From Tychonema litorale BBK16 (GTDB lineage: Bacteria > Cyanobacteriota > Cyanobacteriia > Cyanobacteriales > Microcoleaceae), in the NCBI RefSeq assembly GCF_021648855.1, contig NZ_JAKJHX010000022.1:1-58010 (forward strand): a stretch of DNA of 58,010 nucleotides. The letters are read 5' to 3'. This document shows, piece after piece, positions 1 to 8,576 of this stretch. The translations under genes were made by a program, and so were the position numbers. Numbering within the stretch: position 1 is the first letter of the stretch; each line of letters starts with the position of its first letter. A model generated the notes under the pieces. That model had not been told where the DNA came from, did no database searches, and worked only from the letters and a program-made list of their open reading frames with translations.

Positions 1-53
1 TTAGCTAAAAGCGAGAGATACCAAGCATTGCAGGCTTAAGTTGACACCTATGG
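1..53. mobile_element. Right end of a MITE-like element (partial)
   Basis: Bases 34-53 read CTTAAGTTGACACCTATGG, matching the right terminal repeat of the complete 200-bp element at 50089-50288. The interior (1-33) is only loosely like that copy, and the left end lies outside the window. The right flank (from 54) contains GTGTCC, possibly a degenerate half of the palindromic repeat this element enters elsewhere. Confidence 0.5.
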
Positions 54-96
54 GCTCTCGGAGTGTCCTCCATTTGTATCAATTCCGTTGTTGAAA

Positions 97-1233
97 TTAT
101 CCATTTTCTTTGTGAATTTTGGCGATCGCACTTGTCACCCGCCCCAACTCCTCATCCGTCAAATTAGAACCAGAAGGCAAACAAAGCCCATACTCAAATA
201 ACTCCTCAGCCACCGCACCGCCAATACATTCACAATCAGCAAATACTGGTTGTAAATGTAAAGGTTTCCAAACCGGACGAGCTTCTATTTTCTCTTCAGC
301 CAGTGCGAGACGAACGTGTTCTCTATCTACACCAAAAGCGGCCGGATCGATCGTCAAACAACTCAACCAACGAGTCGCGCGTCCAAATGAAGCTTCCGGC
401 ATAAATTCGATTCCCGGCAAGTTTCCTAAAGCCTGTTTATAAAAGTCAAAATTGTGCCTTCTAGCCTCTACTCGTTCCTCCAAGACTCGTAATTGACCCC
501 GACCAATTCCCGCCAAAACATTGCTAAGACGATAATTATAACCAATTTCTGAATGTTGATAATGAGGAGCTGCATCACGAGCTTGTGTTGCCAAAAAACG
601 AGCTTTTTCTACCAGTTTTTGGTCATCAGAAACCAACATCCCACCACCGGAAGTGGTGATAATTTTGTTACCATTGAATGAGAAAATACCAATTTTACCG
701 AAGCTTCCAGGCGATCGACCTTTATAGCTAGCGCCTAGAGATTCGGCCGCATCTTCTATCAGCGGAATTTCATAAGCATTGCAAGCTTCGAGAATTGGGT
801 CGATATCGCAACTTTGACCGTATAGGTGTACGATAACAACAGCTTTCGGTAATTTTCCTAATTTTGCTCGTTTGTCAAGTGCTTCTCGGAACAAATCGGG
901 GTTGAGATTCCAAGAAGTGCGATCGCTATCAATAAAAACAGGTTTTGCACCAAGATATGCGATCGGGCTAGCTGTCGCAATAAAAGTCAGAGTCGAGCAA
1001 AAAACCTCATCTCCCGAACCGACACCAATTAATTTTAAAGCTAAGTGTAAAGCCGCTGTCCCGGAAGTAACAGCCGCCGCGTGTTTAGCACCAACTACCT
1101 CGCAGAATTCTTGCTCGAAAGCATCTACATGGGGGCCAACGGGAGCGATCCAGTTTGTATCAAAAGCTTCTTTGACGAACTCCTGTTCGAGGGAACCCAT
1201 GTGAGGTGTTGAAAGGAGAATTTGTTTTTTCAT
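97..1233 (-). CDS. DegT/DnrJ/EryC1/StrS-family sugar aminotransferase
   Basis: PLP-dependent aminotransferase of fold type I that, in this family, transfers an amino group from glutamate to a keto group of a nucleotide-activated sugar. Visible are the phosphate-binding SGTAALHLAL segment (about 57-66), Asp161 in IEDAAESLG that holds the pyridine nitrogen, and the Schiff-base Lys190 in FSFNGNKIITTSGGG. At 378 aa it is full length. It is the last gene of the minus-strand polysaccharide run, behind a hairpin that may lower its transcription. With the 4,6-dehydratase at 13534-16323 it could make a 4-amino-4,6-dideoxy sugar; that substrate is inferred. No strong ribosome site is seen before the ATG at 1233. 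Confidence 0.92.
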   Translation of the reverse strand: MKKQILLSTPHMGSLEQEFVKEAFDTNWIAPVGPHVDAFEQEFCEVVGAKHAAAVTSGTAALHLALKLIGVGSGDEVFCSTLTFIATASPIAYLGAKPVFIDSDRTSWNLNPDLFREALDKRAKLGKLPKAVVIVHLYGQSCDIDPILEACNAYEIPLIEDAAESLGASYKGRSPGSFGKIGIFSFNGNKIITTSGGGMLVSDDQKLVEKARFLATQARDAAPHYQHSEIGYNYRLSNVLAGIGRGQLRVLEERVEARRHNFDFYKQALGNLPGIEFMPEASFGRATRWLSCLTIDPAAFGVDREHVRLALAEEKIEARPVWKPLHLQPVFADCECIGGAVAEELFEYGLCLPSGSNLTDEELGRVTSAIAKIHKENG

Positions 1234-1261
1234 CTGAATTTTTAGTTTCTTTTCGATTAGG

Positions 1262-1293
1262 TAATAAAATAAACCAGGGGTTAAATCCCCTGG
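1262..1293 (-). terminator. Probable rho-independent terminator downstream of the sugar transferase
   Basis: On the minus strand CCAGGGG and CCCCTGG (1287-1293 and 1274-1280) form a 7-bp GC-rich stem with a 6-nt loop, followed by TTTATTTTATT. It lies between the sugar transferase stop (1359) and the aminotransferase start (1233). It may be leaky, since both genes belong to the same pathway. Confidence 0.6.
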
Positions 1294-1358
1294 CTCATAG
1301 CTTAAGTCCTTTTTAGAGAACTCTCAAAAATCTTCAGTCAGTTTTAACAAAGGAACTA

Positions 1359-2069
1359 CTACCCGATCGCACTGCTAGTTTGGTTATTGTCAAGCAAACC
1401 TCTAAAGTCTGGGATTGTAGTATCACCTTCTTGGCTCATTCCGTCTCTTTTCAAGACTTTCAGCACTGTCAAAAACAAAATTTTCAAATCTAACAACAGA
1501 TTCCAATTATCCACATAAAAAACATCAAGTTGGAATTTCGCATCCCAGCTAATAGAATTGCGACCATTGACTTGAGCCCAACCGGTAATTCCAGGCATAA
1601 CATCGTGGCGACGTGCTTGTTCTGGACTATAGCGATCGAGGTATCTGACGAGTAAAGGACGAGGCCCAATAACACTCATGTCACCTTTAAAAACGTTCCA
1701 AAGTTGAGGAAGTTCGTCTAGACTGGTCTTGCGTAAAAATAGACCGAAGGGTATGAGGCGCTGTTCGTTGGGCAACAAATTGCCATCAGCGTCGCAATCG
1801 TTTGTCATCGTCCGAAACTTATATAAGTTGAAAACACGACCGTTTTTACCGGGACGAGGTTGGCAGAAAAAGACGGGGCCGCCCATGCGGATGTAAATCG
1901 CGATCGCCACCATTAACATTACCGGAGAGAAAATCAAAAGTGCGATCGCGGCACACAATCTATCTAATACCCACTTAATGACTTGGCTGACTTTTATGGA
2001 ACTTATTAGTTTATTAAGTTGTGATATTTGTGAGTTAGATTTGATGAATAGTGATTGATAAATACTCAT
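1359..2069 (-). CDS. Initiating sugar-phosphate transferase (bacterial sugar transferase, PglC/WcaJ type)
   Basis: Moves a sugar-1-phosphate from a nucleotide sugar to undecaprenyl phosphate and so starts repeat-unit assembly on the inner face of the cytoplasmic membrane. One N-terminal hydrophobic membrane segment (WVLDRLCAAIALLIFSPVML) is followed by the family signatures LYKFRTM, DELPQLWNV and VIGPRPLL. Length (236 aa) fits the small monotopic PglC-like class rather than the long WbaP class. The reading frame is open to 2117, but the ATG at 2069 has GAGG about 8 nt upstream and gives the usual N-terminus, so that start was chosen. Confidence 0.93.
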   Translation of the reverse strand: MSIYQSLFIKSNSQISQLNKLISSIKVSQVIKWVLDRLCAAIALLIFSPVMLMVAIAIYIRMGGPVFFCQPRPGKNGRVFNLYKFRTMTNDCDADGNLLPNEQRLIPFGLFLRKTSLDELPQLWNVFKGDMSVIGPRPLLVRYLDRYSPEQARRHDVMPGITGWAQVNGRNSISWDAKFQLDVFYVDNWNLLLDLKILFLTVLKVLKRDGMSQEGDTTIPDFRGLLDNNQTSSAIG

Positions 2070-2340
2070 GATTACAACCTCGAATAGCAATTCGCCTGAT
2101 TTCCTTGAGTATCTCACCCTCTGAGTTTATACGGTGGCGAATGCTAGTAACTTTACAGACACTTTAGAGAACTTAGGTGTTTTATAAAGCTTTCGTAAAC
2201 TTATGGTTCGGAGAAACACTTAGCTTTACAGAATCTTTATAAAGTACACCTATTTATAAATTTTGTGTAAAATGTTGAGAATTAAGATAATCGCTGAGAC
2301 TAATTATGCTGCTGATATAGTCCCTCTTCTGTCATTCTGA

Positions 2341-2402
2341 GGATACGGCACTGCCGTATCCCACCGAAAATAATACTGTAGGGACACGACACTGTCGTGT
2401 CC
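2341..2402. repeat. Two REP-type palindromes in the 2118-2451 gap
   Basis: Copy 1 (2341-2361) has arms GGATACGGCA and TGCCGTATCC; copy 2 (2382-2402) has GGACACGACA and TGTCGTGTCC, each around a single central base. The arms differ at two positions but both stay fully paired, so the changes are compensatory. The rest of the 334-bp gap is AT-rich and shows no gene. Confidence 0.85.
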
Positions 2403-2451
2403 TAATTTGGGCCACTAACAATCCCGATGCTAACGGATTTGATATCAATTT

Positions 2452-3465
2452 CTATCCCTGAATAGCAACAAGCCGATCGCACTTTGAACTTTTGATATTT
2501 CCTTCAACCCTCAGCCAACTGTCGTCAGCTTTCTCTCCGTTAGCCCAAGCGATTAATGCCGCCGGAATATTTGCTCCTGCAATCTGAGAAAATGGGTATC
2601 CGCCACCAAAACGCGGGTTCAATTCTAACACGCACAAACCTTTTGAACCCACCATGACATCGCAGTCCAGGTTGCCGATATGACCCAAATTTTGGCCTAT
2701 TTTCTCACCGAGTTGTTTGATTTCTGCATTTTCTACTGTCACAGCGCGATCGGTTTCTCCCGCTCGCATGGTAAGCTTGCGCTTGATAAAAGTAGTGATG
2801 TATGAACCCTCTAAATCATTGATAATATCAAGACCGTGTTCTTGTCCAGTCAAGCGCTCTTGTATGAGAATACATCTTTCCGGATCGGATGAACTTACTT
2901 CTGCTAAGAATGACTTGCCGATCAGTTTTTTCACAAAGCGATAAGCTAATTCCAACTCTTCATCATCTTCGGGATATTCAATGCCAATTGATGCACTTCC
3001 CCAACGAGGTTTAACTACCAACGGAAAAGTTATTTCTCCTTTTGCGATCGCATCCCTTGCTTCCTCCAAAGAAAGATAAGTTTTTGGAGCAGAAATGCCC
3101 AGCTTTTGTAAAAATTCAAATGTCGCAAACTTGTCAAAACAAAGGTCAATCACTTCTGGAGATGAAACAACAGGAATCGTGCCTATTTCCAGAAAGCGAT
3201 CGCGTTGTCTTGCCAAGTAAGGTAATTCTAGATCATTAAGTGGTATGATTAATCTTACCTGCTTTTGCTGACAGATATCCAGCAATTTATCGAAGTAATC
3301 GCTGTGCTTTATAGGTGGCAACAAAAAACTTTCATCTGCTGCTTGTAATGCTGGAGCTTCGAGAGTAGCATCTCCAGCAAACACTTTTCCTTGATTTCCC
3401 AGTGCTTCTCGAAAGAATTGAACCAGGTAGTGGCGGCGTCCGGCACAAGTTAACATCACATTCAT
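2452..3465 (-). CDS. ATP-grasp domain carboxylate-amine ligase (CarB/PylC-like)
   Basis: A 337-aa ATP-grasp enzyme; the family activates a carboxylate as acyl-phosphate and joins it to an amine. The N-terminal pre-ATP-grasp Rossmann part begins MNVMLTCAGRRHYLVQF. The nucleotide-binding strand is FPLVVKPRWGSASIGIE, and the magnesium ligands lie in VLELNPRFGGGYP. It sits in the polysaccharide run between the sugar transferase and a PaaK-like ligase, with a 36-nt gap to the latter. A role in attaching an amino acid or acid to an amino sugar is inference; the substrate cannot be read from sequence. Confidence 0.85.
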   Translation of the reverse strand: MNVMLTCAGRRHYLVQFFREALGNQGKVFAGDATLEAPALQAADESFLLPPIKHSDYFDKLLDICQQKQVRLIIPLNDLELPYLARQRDRFLEIGTIPVVSSPEVIDLCFDKFATFEFLQKLGISAPKTYLSLEEARDAIAKGEITFPLVVKPRWGSASIGIEYPEDDEELELAYRFVKKLIGKSFLAEVSSSDPERCILIQERLTGQEHGLDIINDLEGSYITTFIKRKLTMRAGETDRAVTVENAEIKQLGEKIGQNLGHIGNLDCDVMVGSKGLCVLELNPRFGGGYPFSQIAGANIPAALIAWANGEKADDSWLRVEGNIKSSKCDRLVAIQG

Positions 3466-3501
3466 CTGTGTTACGCTCTTTTGAGTAGGGTATTTGTAAA
3501 A

Positions 3502-4839
3502 TTAGTTAGATACTGGTGAATCTTCTTTTGAAGGGTCGTACAAACTAACGATGTACTTTCTTTTGCCAGAATTCAACACTGGAATTTCGTCAACATAATC
3601 AATCTCAATTTGAGCATCAGCCCCCAATATCTGCTTGAGTTTCTCAATCACCGATGCTTCTTGTGAGAATGTCTCGTTGACACAAAGACGAAGGCGGTAA
3701 CGGGTTCTATCCTCCTGAATAAATTGAAACTGCTTCATCACACCTAACCTACCCAAAGCCTCAAACGTGCCATCAAATGCGAAGATAATCAACCGTCGTC
3801 CCGCAGTATCATATACCGTATCGACGCGACGCCCTTCTAAGGATTGAAGAATCGGAGTCGCAAACTGAGGGCTATCACTCGGAAGAATAGAGCCTATATC
3901 ACCAGTGTCATAGCGAATCATCGGCAGCGCATAGTTATAGAGATCCGTAACAACAATCCGTCCAGGAGTGCCTGGTGGTGTCGGTCGATCGCTATCAAAA
4001 TCAAGCGTTTCAAAAAAATAGCTAGCGGTATTGAGATGGAATTGATTAGAAGTAGGGCATTCATAAGCGAGTACGCCACACTCTTCGTTGGAGTATCTTG
4101 ACAACACCGGACAGTTAAAAGCCGTGCGGATGGTATCGCGCATATTTGGATAAAGTGGCTCTGAAATACACAGCACACCCTTCACTCCAAAATCTTCGGG
4201 GGTATCTCCTTGGGCGATAACATGACGAGCAAGGTCATTAATCACGGAGGGGTTTCCAATGAGGATTTCAATGTTCTTATCCTTTAGAAGTGTCAGGCGT
4301 TGTTCCTCGGAGGAGGCAAAGTCTAAGGTGTTCAGACTGAACTCAACCTTGTTTTTGATGAACCGTGAAACTGCATTTTCTCTATGTATTGAACCTGCTG
4401 CTACGACAAAGGCATATCGGGTACCCACATGATATCCAACAAGAGAATTAAAATAGATCACTTCTGCCAATACTCGTTGGCGCTTACTGGTATTCTGAAA
4501 TATCTGAAAAGGAGTTCCAGTCGAACCGCTAGTTTGCACTAACCTAAGTTTCTTGCCCTTGAAAATCTGGGACTCAAATTGTTCAAACGATTCCCTGATG
4601 ATGTTCTTGTTGACTACAGGAAAGTCTTGAATTCGACCAGAACCATCGTAGTTTTTATAATAATCAGTGGTTTGAACGGCATGGGTGAGGAGCGATTTAA
4701 TCTGCTGGGCTTGATGTTCAGCTAAAAGGGAGGAATCTGCTGATACCTGTTGAATATTTTGGAGGTGGGTGTGGATGGGTGCACCCTGGAGATAGTCTCG
4801 TCCCCAAAACAAAGATTTGCGTACATTGTTCATGATCAT
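3502..4839 (-). CDS. PaaK/CapK-like adenylate-forming enzyme
   Basis: A 445-aa member of the phenylacetate-CoA ligase / coenzyme F390 synthetase group, which activates carboxylic acids with ATP. The phosphate loop TSGSTGTPFQ and the acyl-adenylate region LPMIRYDTGDIG are intact. Related CapK-type proteins are regularly found in capsule and exopolysaccharide loci, where their substrate is mostly unknown. AGGAG lies 10 nt before the ATG at 4839. Its position next to an ATP-grasp ligase suggests the pair activates and transfers an acyl group onto the repeat unit; this is inferred. Confidence 0.85.
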   Translation of the reverse strand: MIMNNVRKSLFWGRDYLQGAPIHTHLQNIQQVSADSSLLAEHQAQQIKSLLTHAVQTTDYYKNYDGSGRIQDFPVVNKNIIRESFEQFESQIFKGKKLRLVQTSGSTGTPFQIFQNTSKRQRVLAEVIYFNSLVGYHVGTRYAFVVAAGSIHRENAVSRFIKNKVEFSLNTLDFASSEEQRLTLLKDKNIEILIGNPSVINDLARHVIAQGDTPEDFGVKGVLCISEPLYPNMRDTIRTAFNCPVLSRYSNEECGVLAYECPTSNQFHLNTASYFFETLDFDSDRPTPPGTPGRIVVTDLYNYALPMIRYDTGDIGSILPSDSPQFATPILQSLEGRRVDTVYDTAGRRLIIFAFDGTFEALGRLGVMKQFQFIQEDRTRYRLRLCVNETFSQEASVIEKLKQILGADAQIEIDYVDEIPVLNSGKRKYIVSLYDPSKEDSPVSN

Positions 4840-4928
4840 ATGGTTTTGACTCCTAATCTACAGACTTTTCTAACTGTTGCTTACGAAGTTCAGCAAAATT
4901 ACCCTCTGTGTTTGTACCAGTGTCAACA

Positions 4929-6068
4929 TCACTTTTGTACAGCTTCGGCATACAATTCTTCGTGCATTTTTACAATTTGTCCTACATCGCAAGTAGCCAT
5001 GCGATCGCGTCCCCGCTTGCCCATTTCTCGCACATCTTCAGGATGATCCAACATCCAAGCCATTGCCTGAGCAAATCCGTCTATATCCCCCACATCAAAT
5101 AGAAGGCCACAGCCGGATTCTAACAATTCTTGATTACCACGAATATTAGTAGCGATCACCGGAATTTCCAGCGACAAAGACTCCATAATACTTCTAGGCA
5201 ATCCCTCCTGTTCCGAAGCCAGCAAAGTCGCCACAGAAGCTCGCATTAGAGTCGCAACATCTCGGCGACTTCCGAGAAAATGCACCTGATTTTGCACACC
5301 CAAATCCGACGCCAATTGCTGCATTTCTGCGAACATCGGCCCATCTCCAGCAAAAACCAAATGAACATCAGGTCGAGCCAGTTTAGCAAATGCCGTTAAC
5401 ACATCCTGCGGGTGCTTGCGGGGAATGAATTCGATCGCGGATATAAAAAGTTGATTTTCCTCATTAAGCCCCATTTTCTGACGTACTTTTGCGACATCAG
5501 CTTCAGCAACAGCACGGGGACTGTAGCGATCGAGATCCACTCCAATTCCCGGCATATAGCGGACTCTTTCAGCAGGAAGAATTTTGTACCGTTTTGCTGC
5601 TGATTCATCCTCGTGATTAATCGTGACTAAATAATCAGTCCAAGGGCCCGCCAACTTTTCCAAATTTAGAAAAACAGAATTTTTTAACGGCTTACCTAGA
5701 GGATGGAAATGAAATCCGTGAGCCGTGTATATCACCTGAAATTTTTGCTGCTTTTTCAAATCTTTGAGGGCATATCTAGCAACAAAAGCAGCGACAGGCG
5801 TATGTACGTGAATTATATCGTATTTTTCTGTTTTGACAACCTCTCTAATCACTTGCGGAGCAGCCAAAAAATTTCTCGGATCTAGAGGATTACGCGACCA
5901 TTCTACATCCCAAACGCGATCGAATGCCTGCAAACATTCAGCATTTTCTGAAATTCCGCAAGCCATTGCATGAACCTTCCAGCCTTGTTCGCGGAAGTGA
6001 TGGGCAAAGGGTAGGAGAAAAGCGCGGATAGTTCCTGGAACGGTAGTGATAATTAGAAGGCTACTCAT
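4929..6068 (-). CDS. Glycosyltransferase, GT4 family (GT-B fold)
   Basis: A 379-aa retaining glycosyltransferase. The N-terminal acceptor domain has a Gly-rich start region and HVHTPVAAFVARY; the C-terminal donor domain shows EFIPRKHP, FAGDGPMFAEM and the EX7E nucleotide-sugar motif in EQEGLPRSIMESLSLE. It carries no transmembrane segment and is expected on the cytoplasmic face of the membrane. The preceding gene (6112-7299) is only 43 nt away in the same direction. Donor sugar and linkage cannot be deduced. Confidence 0.93.
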   Translation of the reverse strand: MSSLLIITTVPGTIRAFLLPFAHHFREQGWKVHAMACGISENAECLQAFDRVWDVEWSRNPLDPRNFLAAPQVIREVVKTEKYDIIHVHTPVAAFVARYALKDLKKQQKFQVIYTAHGFHFHPLGKPLKNSVFLNLEKLAGPWTDYLVTINHEDESAAKRYKILPAERVRYMPGIGVDLDRYSPRAVAEADVAKVRQKMGLNEENQLFISAIEFIPRKHPQDVLTAFAKLARPDVHLVFAGDGPMFAEMQQLASDLGVQNQVHFLGSRRDVATLMRASVATLLASEQEGLPRSIMESLSLEIPVIATNIRGNQELLESGCGLLFDVGDIDGFAQAMAWMLDHPEDVREMGKRGRDRMATCDVGQIVKMHEELYAEAVQK

Positions 6069-6111
6069 GAAACTTCATACCTCATTAAACCTGATCAAAA
6101 TTGAGACAGCC

Positions 6112-7299
6112 CTAGTTTTTTTGCTTCAACCAAGCTTCAGTCATCTCTCGCACGTAGCGGTAAAATTCATTCCGCTGTTTGCTAAGCACTTCATCTCGAT
6201 AGTCTTTGGCTTTCTCCAGGTTGCGGGCTGACATCCTAGTCATGCGATCGCGATCGGTTACAACTTCGCGGATTTTGTTTGCCAAAGCAACTGCATCACC
6301 AGGCGGCACCATATCTTCCGGCTGCAACAGTTCGGGAATGCCACCTACTGTAGAGCCAATACAAGGGAGCGATCGAGCCATCGCTTCCACCATCGCTCTA
6401 GGTAAACCTTCTTGATGAGAAGGAAGAACGAACAAATCGGCTAAATCCAATTGAGCAATCACTGCATCACCACTAGATAACTGACCGAGAAAAGATACAC
6501 GATCTCCCAAACTAAGAGCTTTAGCTTTGGCTTCCAATTCAGATCGATGTTTGCCATCTCCAATCATAGTTAATTTAATATCTAGTCCCTCTCGCACACA
6601 GAGCGAAAAGGCATCAATTAACACATCAGGGGCTTTATAAAGTTGAGCCATCGTACCGACAAAAACCAGATTAAAAGTTCCTCCTTGACGCGGTAGACGA
6701 GATGAAGAAACCAACGTGTACTCTGAAATATCTACATCCGATATACCTACAGAAAAGTTACCACAAGGGTATCGTTGCTGCAAAGCGTGTTTGGTCACAT
6801 AAGCGGCCGCCATTGCATCTCTACACTGCCGTCGCAAGTTTGGTGGAGATGACCAACGTAAGAAGGGGCGCAACGGATGTTTAATGGCACCGGGTGCAAA
6901 AACATCATAAGGGTCAGCGACAACTTCCACACTGTAAGGGTGGCCGGTTCGGAATAACATCGGTTGGATGCAGGAAGCAATTTGGGAGCCTAGACGAAAA
7001 ATCACCGCATCATCGGGACCAACAGAATTTCTTGCCACTTGGTTGACTTGTCTCGACTTGAGGAGATACTGCCAAGGACCAATGTAGTATGGTATGGCGG
7101 CAAAGGAAACTCCTTCCCCATTTGCCTCTTTCCAGTCAGAGGGTACATTAGGTACGTCTTGGACGCGGGCTACTACGCGCACGCTATCAAATACTTGTAA
7201 GTATCGCATCCAAAAGGAATAGGGGAAGGTGGTTTGCGTCCACACCTTTCCGTCTGGGGTGCGATCGAAACGATGTTCAAGAGTTACTACAACATTCAT
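6112..7299 (-). CDS. Glycosyltransferase, GT4 family
   Basis: A second GT-B glycosyltransferase (395 aa). The donor domain shows LVFVGTMAQLYKAPDVL, the GDG loop in MIGDGKHR, and the EX7E motif in HQEGLPRAMVEAMA. The frame is open to a TTG at 7371, but that extension is encoded by a palindrome and looks non-coding. The ATG at 7299 gives a natural N-terminus (MNVVVTLEHRFDRTP). No clear Shine-Dalgarno sequence precedes it. It is part of the same minus-strand polysaccharide run; sugar specificity is unknown. Confidence 0.9.
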   Translation of the reverse strand: MNVVVTLEHRFDRTPDGKVWTQTTFPYSFWMRYLQVFDSVRVVARVQDVPNVPSDWKEANGEGVSFAAIPYYIGPWQYLLKSRQVNQVARNSVGPDDAVIFRLGSQIASCIQPMLFRTGHPYSVEVVADPYDVFAPGAIKHPLRPFLRWSSPPNLRRQCRDAMAAAYVTKHALQQRYPCGNFSVGISDVDISEYTLVSSSRLPRQGGTFNLVFVGTMAQLYKAPDVLIDAFSLCVREGLDIKLTMIGDGKHRSELEAKAKALSLGDRVSFLGQLSSGDAVIAQLDLADLFVLPSHQEGLPRAMVEAMARSLPCIGSTVGGIPELLQPEDMVPPGDAVALANKIREVVTDRDRMTRMSARNLEKAKDYRDEVLSKQRNEFYRYVREMTEAWLKQKN

Positions 7300-7362
7300 A
7301 GTGGAAATAAAGTGATTAGAAGTGAAAAAAGTTTTGAGTTTTGAGTTAAAAGAAGGGATAAG

Positions 7363-7391
7363 GAGTTGCAAATTGAATCAATTTGCAACTC
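7363..7391. repeat. Perfect 14-bp inverted repeat between two EPS genes
   Basis: GAGTTGCAAATTGA and TCAATTTGCAACTC flank one base, giving a 29-bp perfect palindrome. It lies in the 104-nt gap between the glycosidase-like gene (stop at 7404) and the glycosyltransferase start at 7299. No T-run follows on the minus strand, so it resembles an mRNA-processing or stability hairpin, or a protein-binding site, more than a terminator. Confidence 0.75.
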
Positions 7392-7403
7392 ATCAATCTC
7401 AAA

Positions 7404-8576
7404 TTATCTTGTTGCTTGATAGACTTCAACATCCAAAGGTTTGAGAATACCAGATAGGCGATTGGCATTTAATACTAAATTAGTAGGACGATTGTCAAAT
7501 ACAGGTTTTATTTGACTAAAAATTTCCGGAATTGGAATCGATACAGGTTTCCTATCATAAGAACGGTTAACTATGACTATTAAAGCTTGATTTCGCTGTG
7601 TCCACATACCAGTAATTACCTTTTCTACTCCCCCATCAACTATATTTAATACCCCATTTAATACTGGGGAACTAATTGCCTTGATTTCCGGCACTAAAGT
7701 TTTCATTCCTACCCACAAATCTTGATGTGATGGTAAATGCCAATTTTTATCATGATAAGTGTAGTAGATAATTCCTTTCGCACCTGCTAAGAGCGCTTGA
7801 TATGTCATATTTCTTACTTCATCTAAGGTTGGTACGCGGATGGAATTTTTATTTTTTTTATGCCAAGCAAAAGCTTGTACGTTAGCATACATGGTTTTTC
7901 CATACTGCTTAACTACATCGCGGGCTAGAGAAATGCGATCATAGGTTAATGATATCTCATCATCTCCATTACCAATAGGATAAGATTGCATGGCAACTAC
8001 ATCAGCACAATTTCCAAATTGTTTGATTTTATCTGAATAACCACTGATATAAGTGATGTGATGTGGATCGGCTAATTTTGCTTGTTGATGAAATTTTAAC
8101 ACTTCCTGGGGAACTAGCTTGCCATTGTCAACATCATCAGCAATATTCCAACCTAAAACGGCAGGTTTTTGTTTAAAGGAATTGATCATATTGAGTAAGC
8201 CAATACCTTCTTCGCTCAAAACGTAAATGCCAAGACTATAAGCTTCGTTCAGGAATTTTTCGTAACTATTGACTTCGGTTGCCGAAGCGTGAATCGTGTT
8301 AAATCCAGCCGCTGCAATGTCGCGCATATCTTCGATCAAATCTTGTGCTGTTGATTCCCATGAAACGTGATAAAACCCAAAAGGAAAGAATGGTTTACCA
8401 TTAAGCATGGTGATGCCATTAACAATATTTACACTGTTAGTTAACGGTTGATTTTTACTTACTGCTTGAGAGAAGCAGGATGACTTATTGTTGGGTAAAA
8501 CCAGCATAATTGTCGCCAGTATTCCGACCGATATTAAAAGTATATATTTTTTATTCCAATTTTTTCGGTTGATCAT
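7404..8576 (-). CDS. Secreted TIM-barrel glycoside-hydrolase-like protein
   Basis: A 390-aa protein with an N-terminal signal or anchor segment (KKYILLISVGILATIMLVLP). The body resembles clan GH-A barrels: a GKPFFPFGFYHV entry strand, AAGFNTIHAS after the first helix, and VLGWNIADDVDNG at the strand where catalytic acids usually sit. A C-terminal region looks like a beta-sandwich. It starts inside the stop of the polymerase gene (ATGA overlap at 8573-8576), so translation is probably coupled. It may trim or release the polymer outside the cytoplasm. The catalytic residues were not identified with certainty, and the GH family is not assigned. Confidence 0.7.
   Translation of the reverse strand: MINRKNWNKKYILLISVGILATIMLVLPNNKSSCFSQAVSKNQPLTNSVNIVNGITMLNGKPFFPFGFYHVSWESTAQDLIEDMRDIAAAGFNTIHASATEVNSYEKFLNEAYSLGIYVLSEEGIGLLNMINSFKQKPAVLGWNIADDVDNGKLVPQEVLKFHQQAKLADPHHITYISGYSDKIKQFGNCADVVAMQSYPIGNGDDEISLTYDRISLARDVVKQYGKTMYANVQAFAWHKKNKNSIRVPTLDEVRNMTYQALLAGAKGIIYYTYHDKNWHLPSHQDLWVGMKTLVPEIKAISSPVLNGVLNIVDGGVEKVITGMWTQRNQALIVIVNRSYDRKPVSIPIPEIFSQIKPVFDNRPTNLVLNANRLSGILKPLDVEVYQATR

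Noticed and set aside
7300..7371. N-terminal extension of the glycosyltransferase from TTG 7371
   Set aside because: The added codons are a palindrome and its flank; the ATG at 7299 gives the natural N-terminus.
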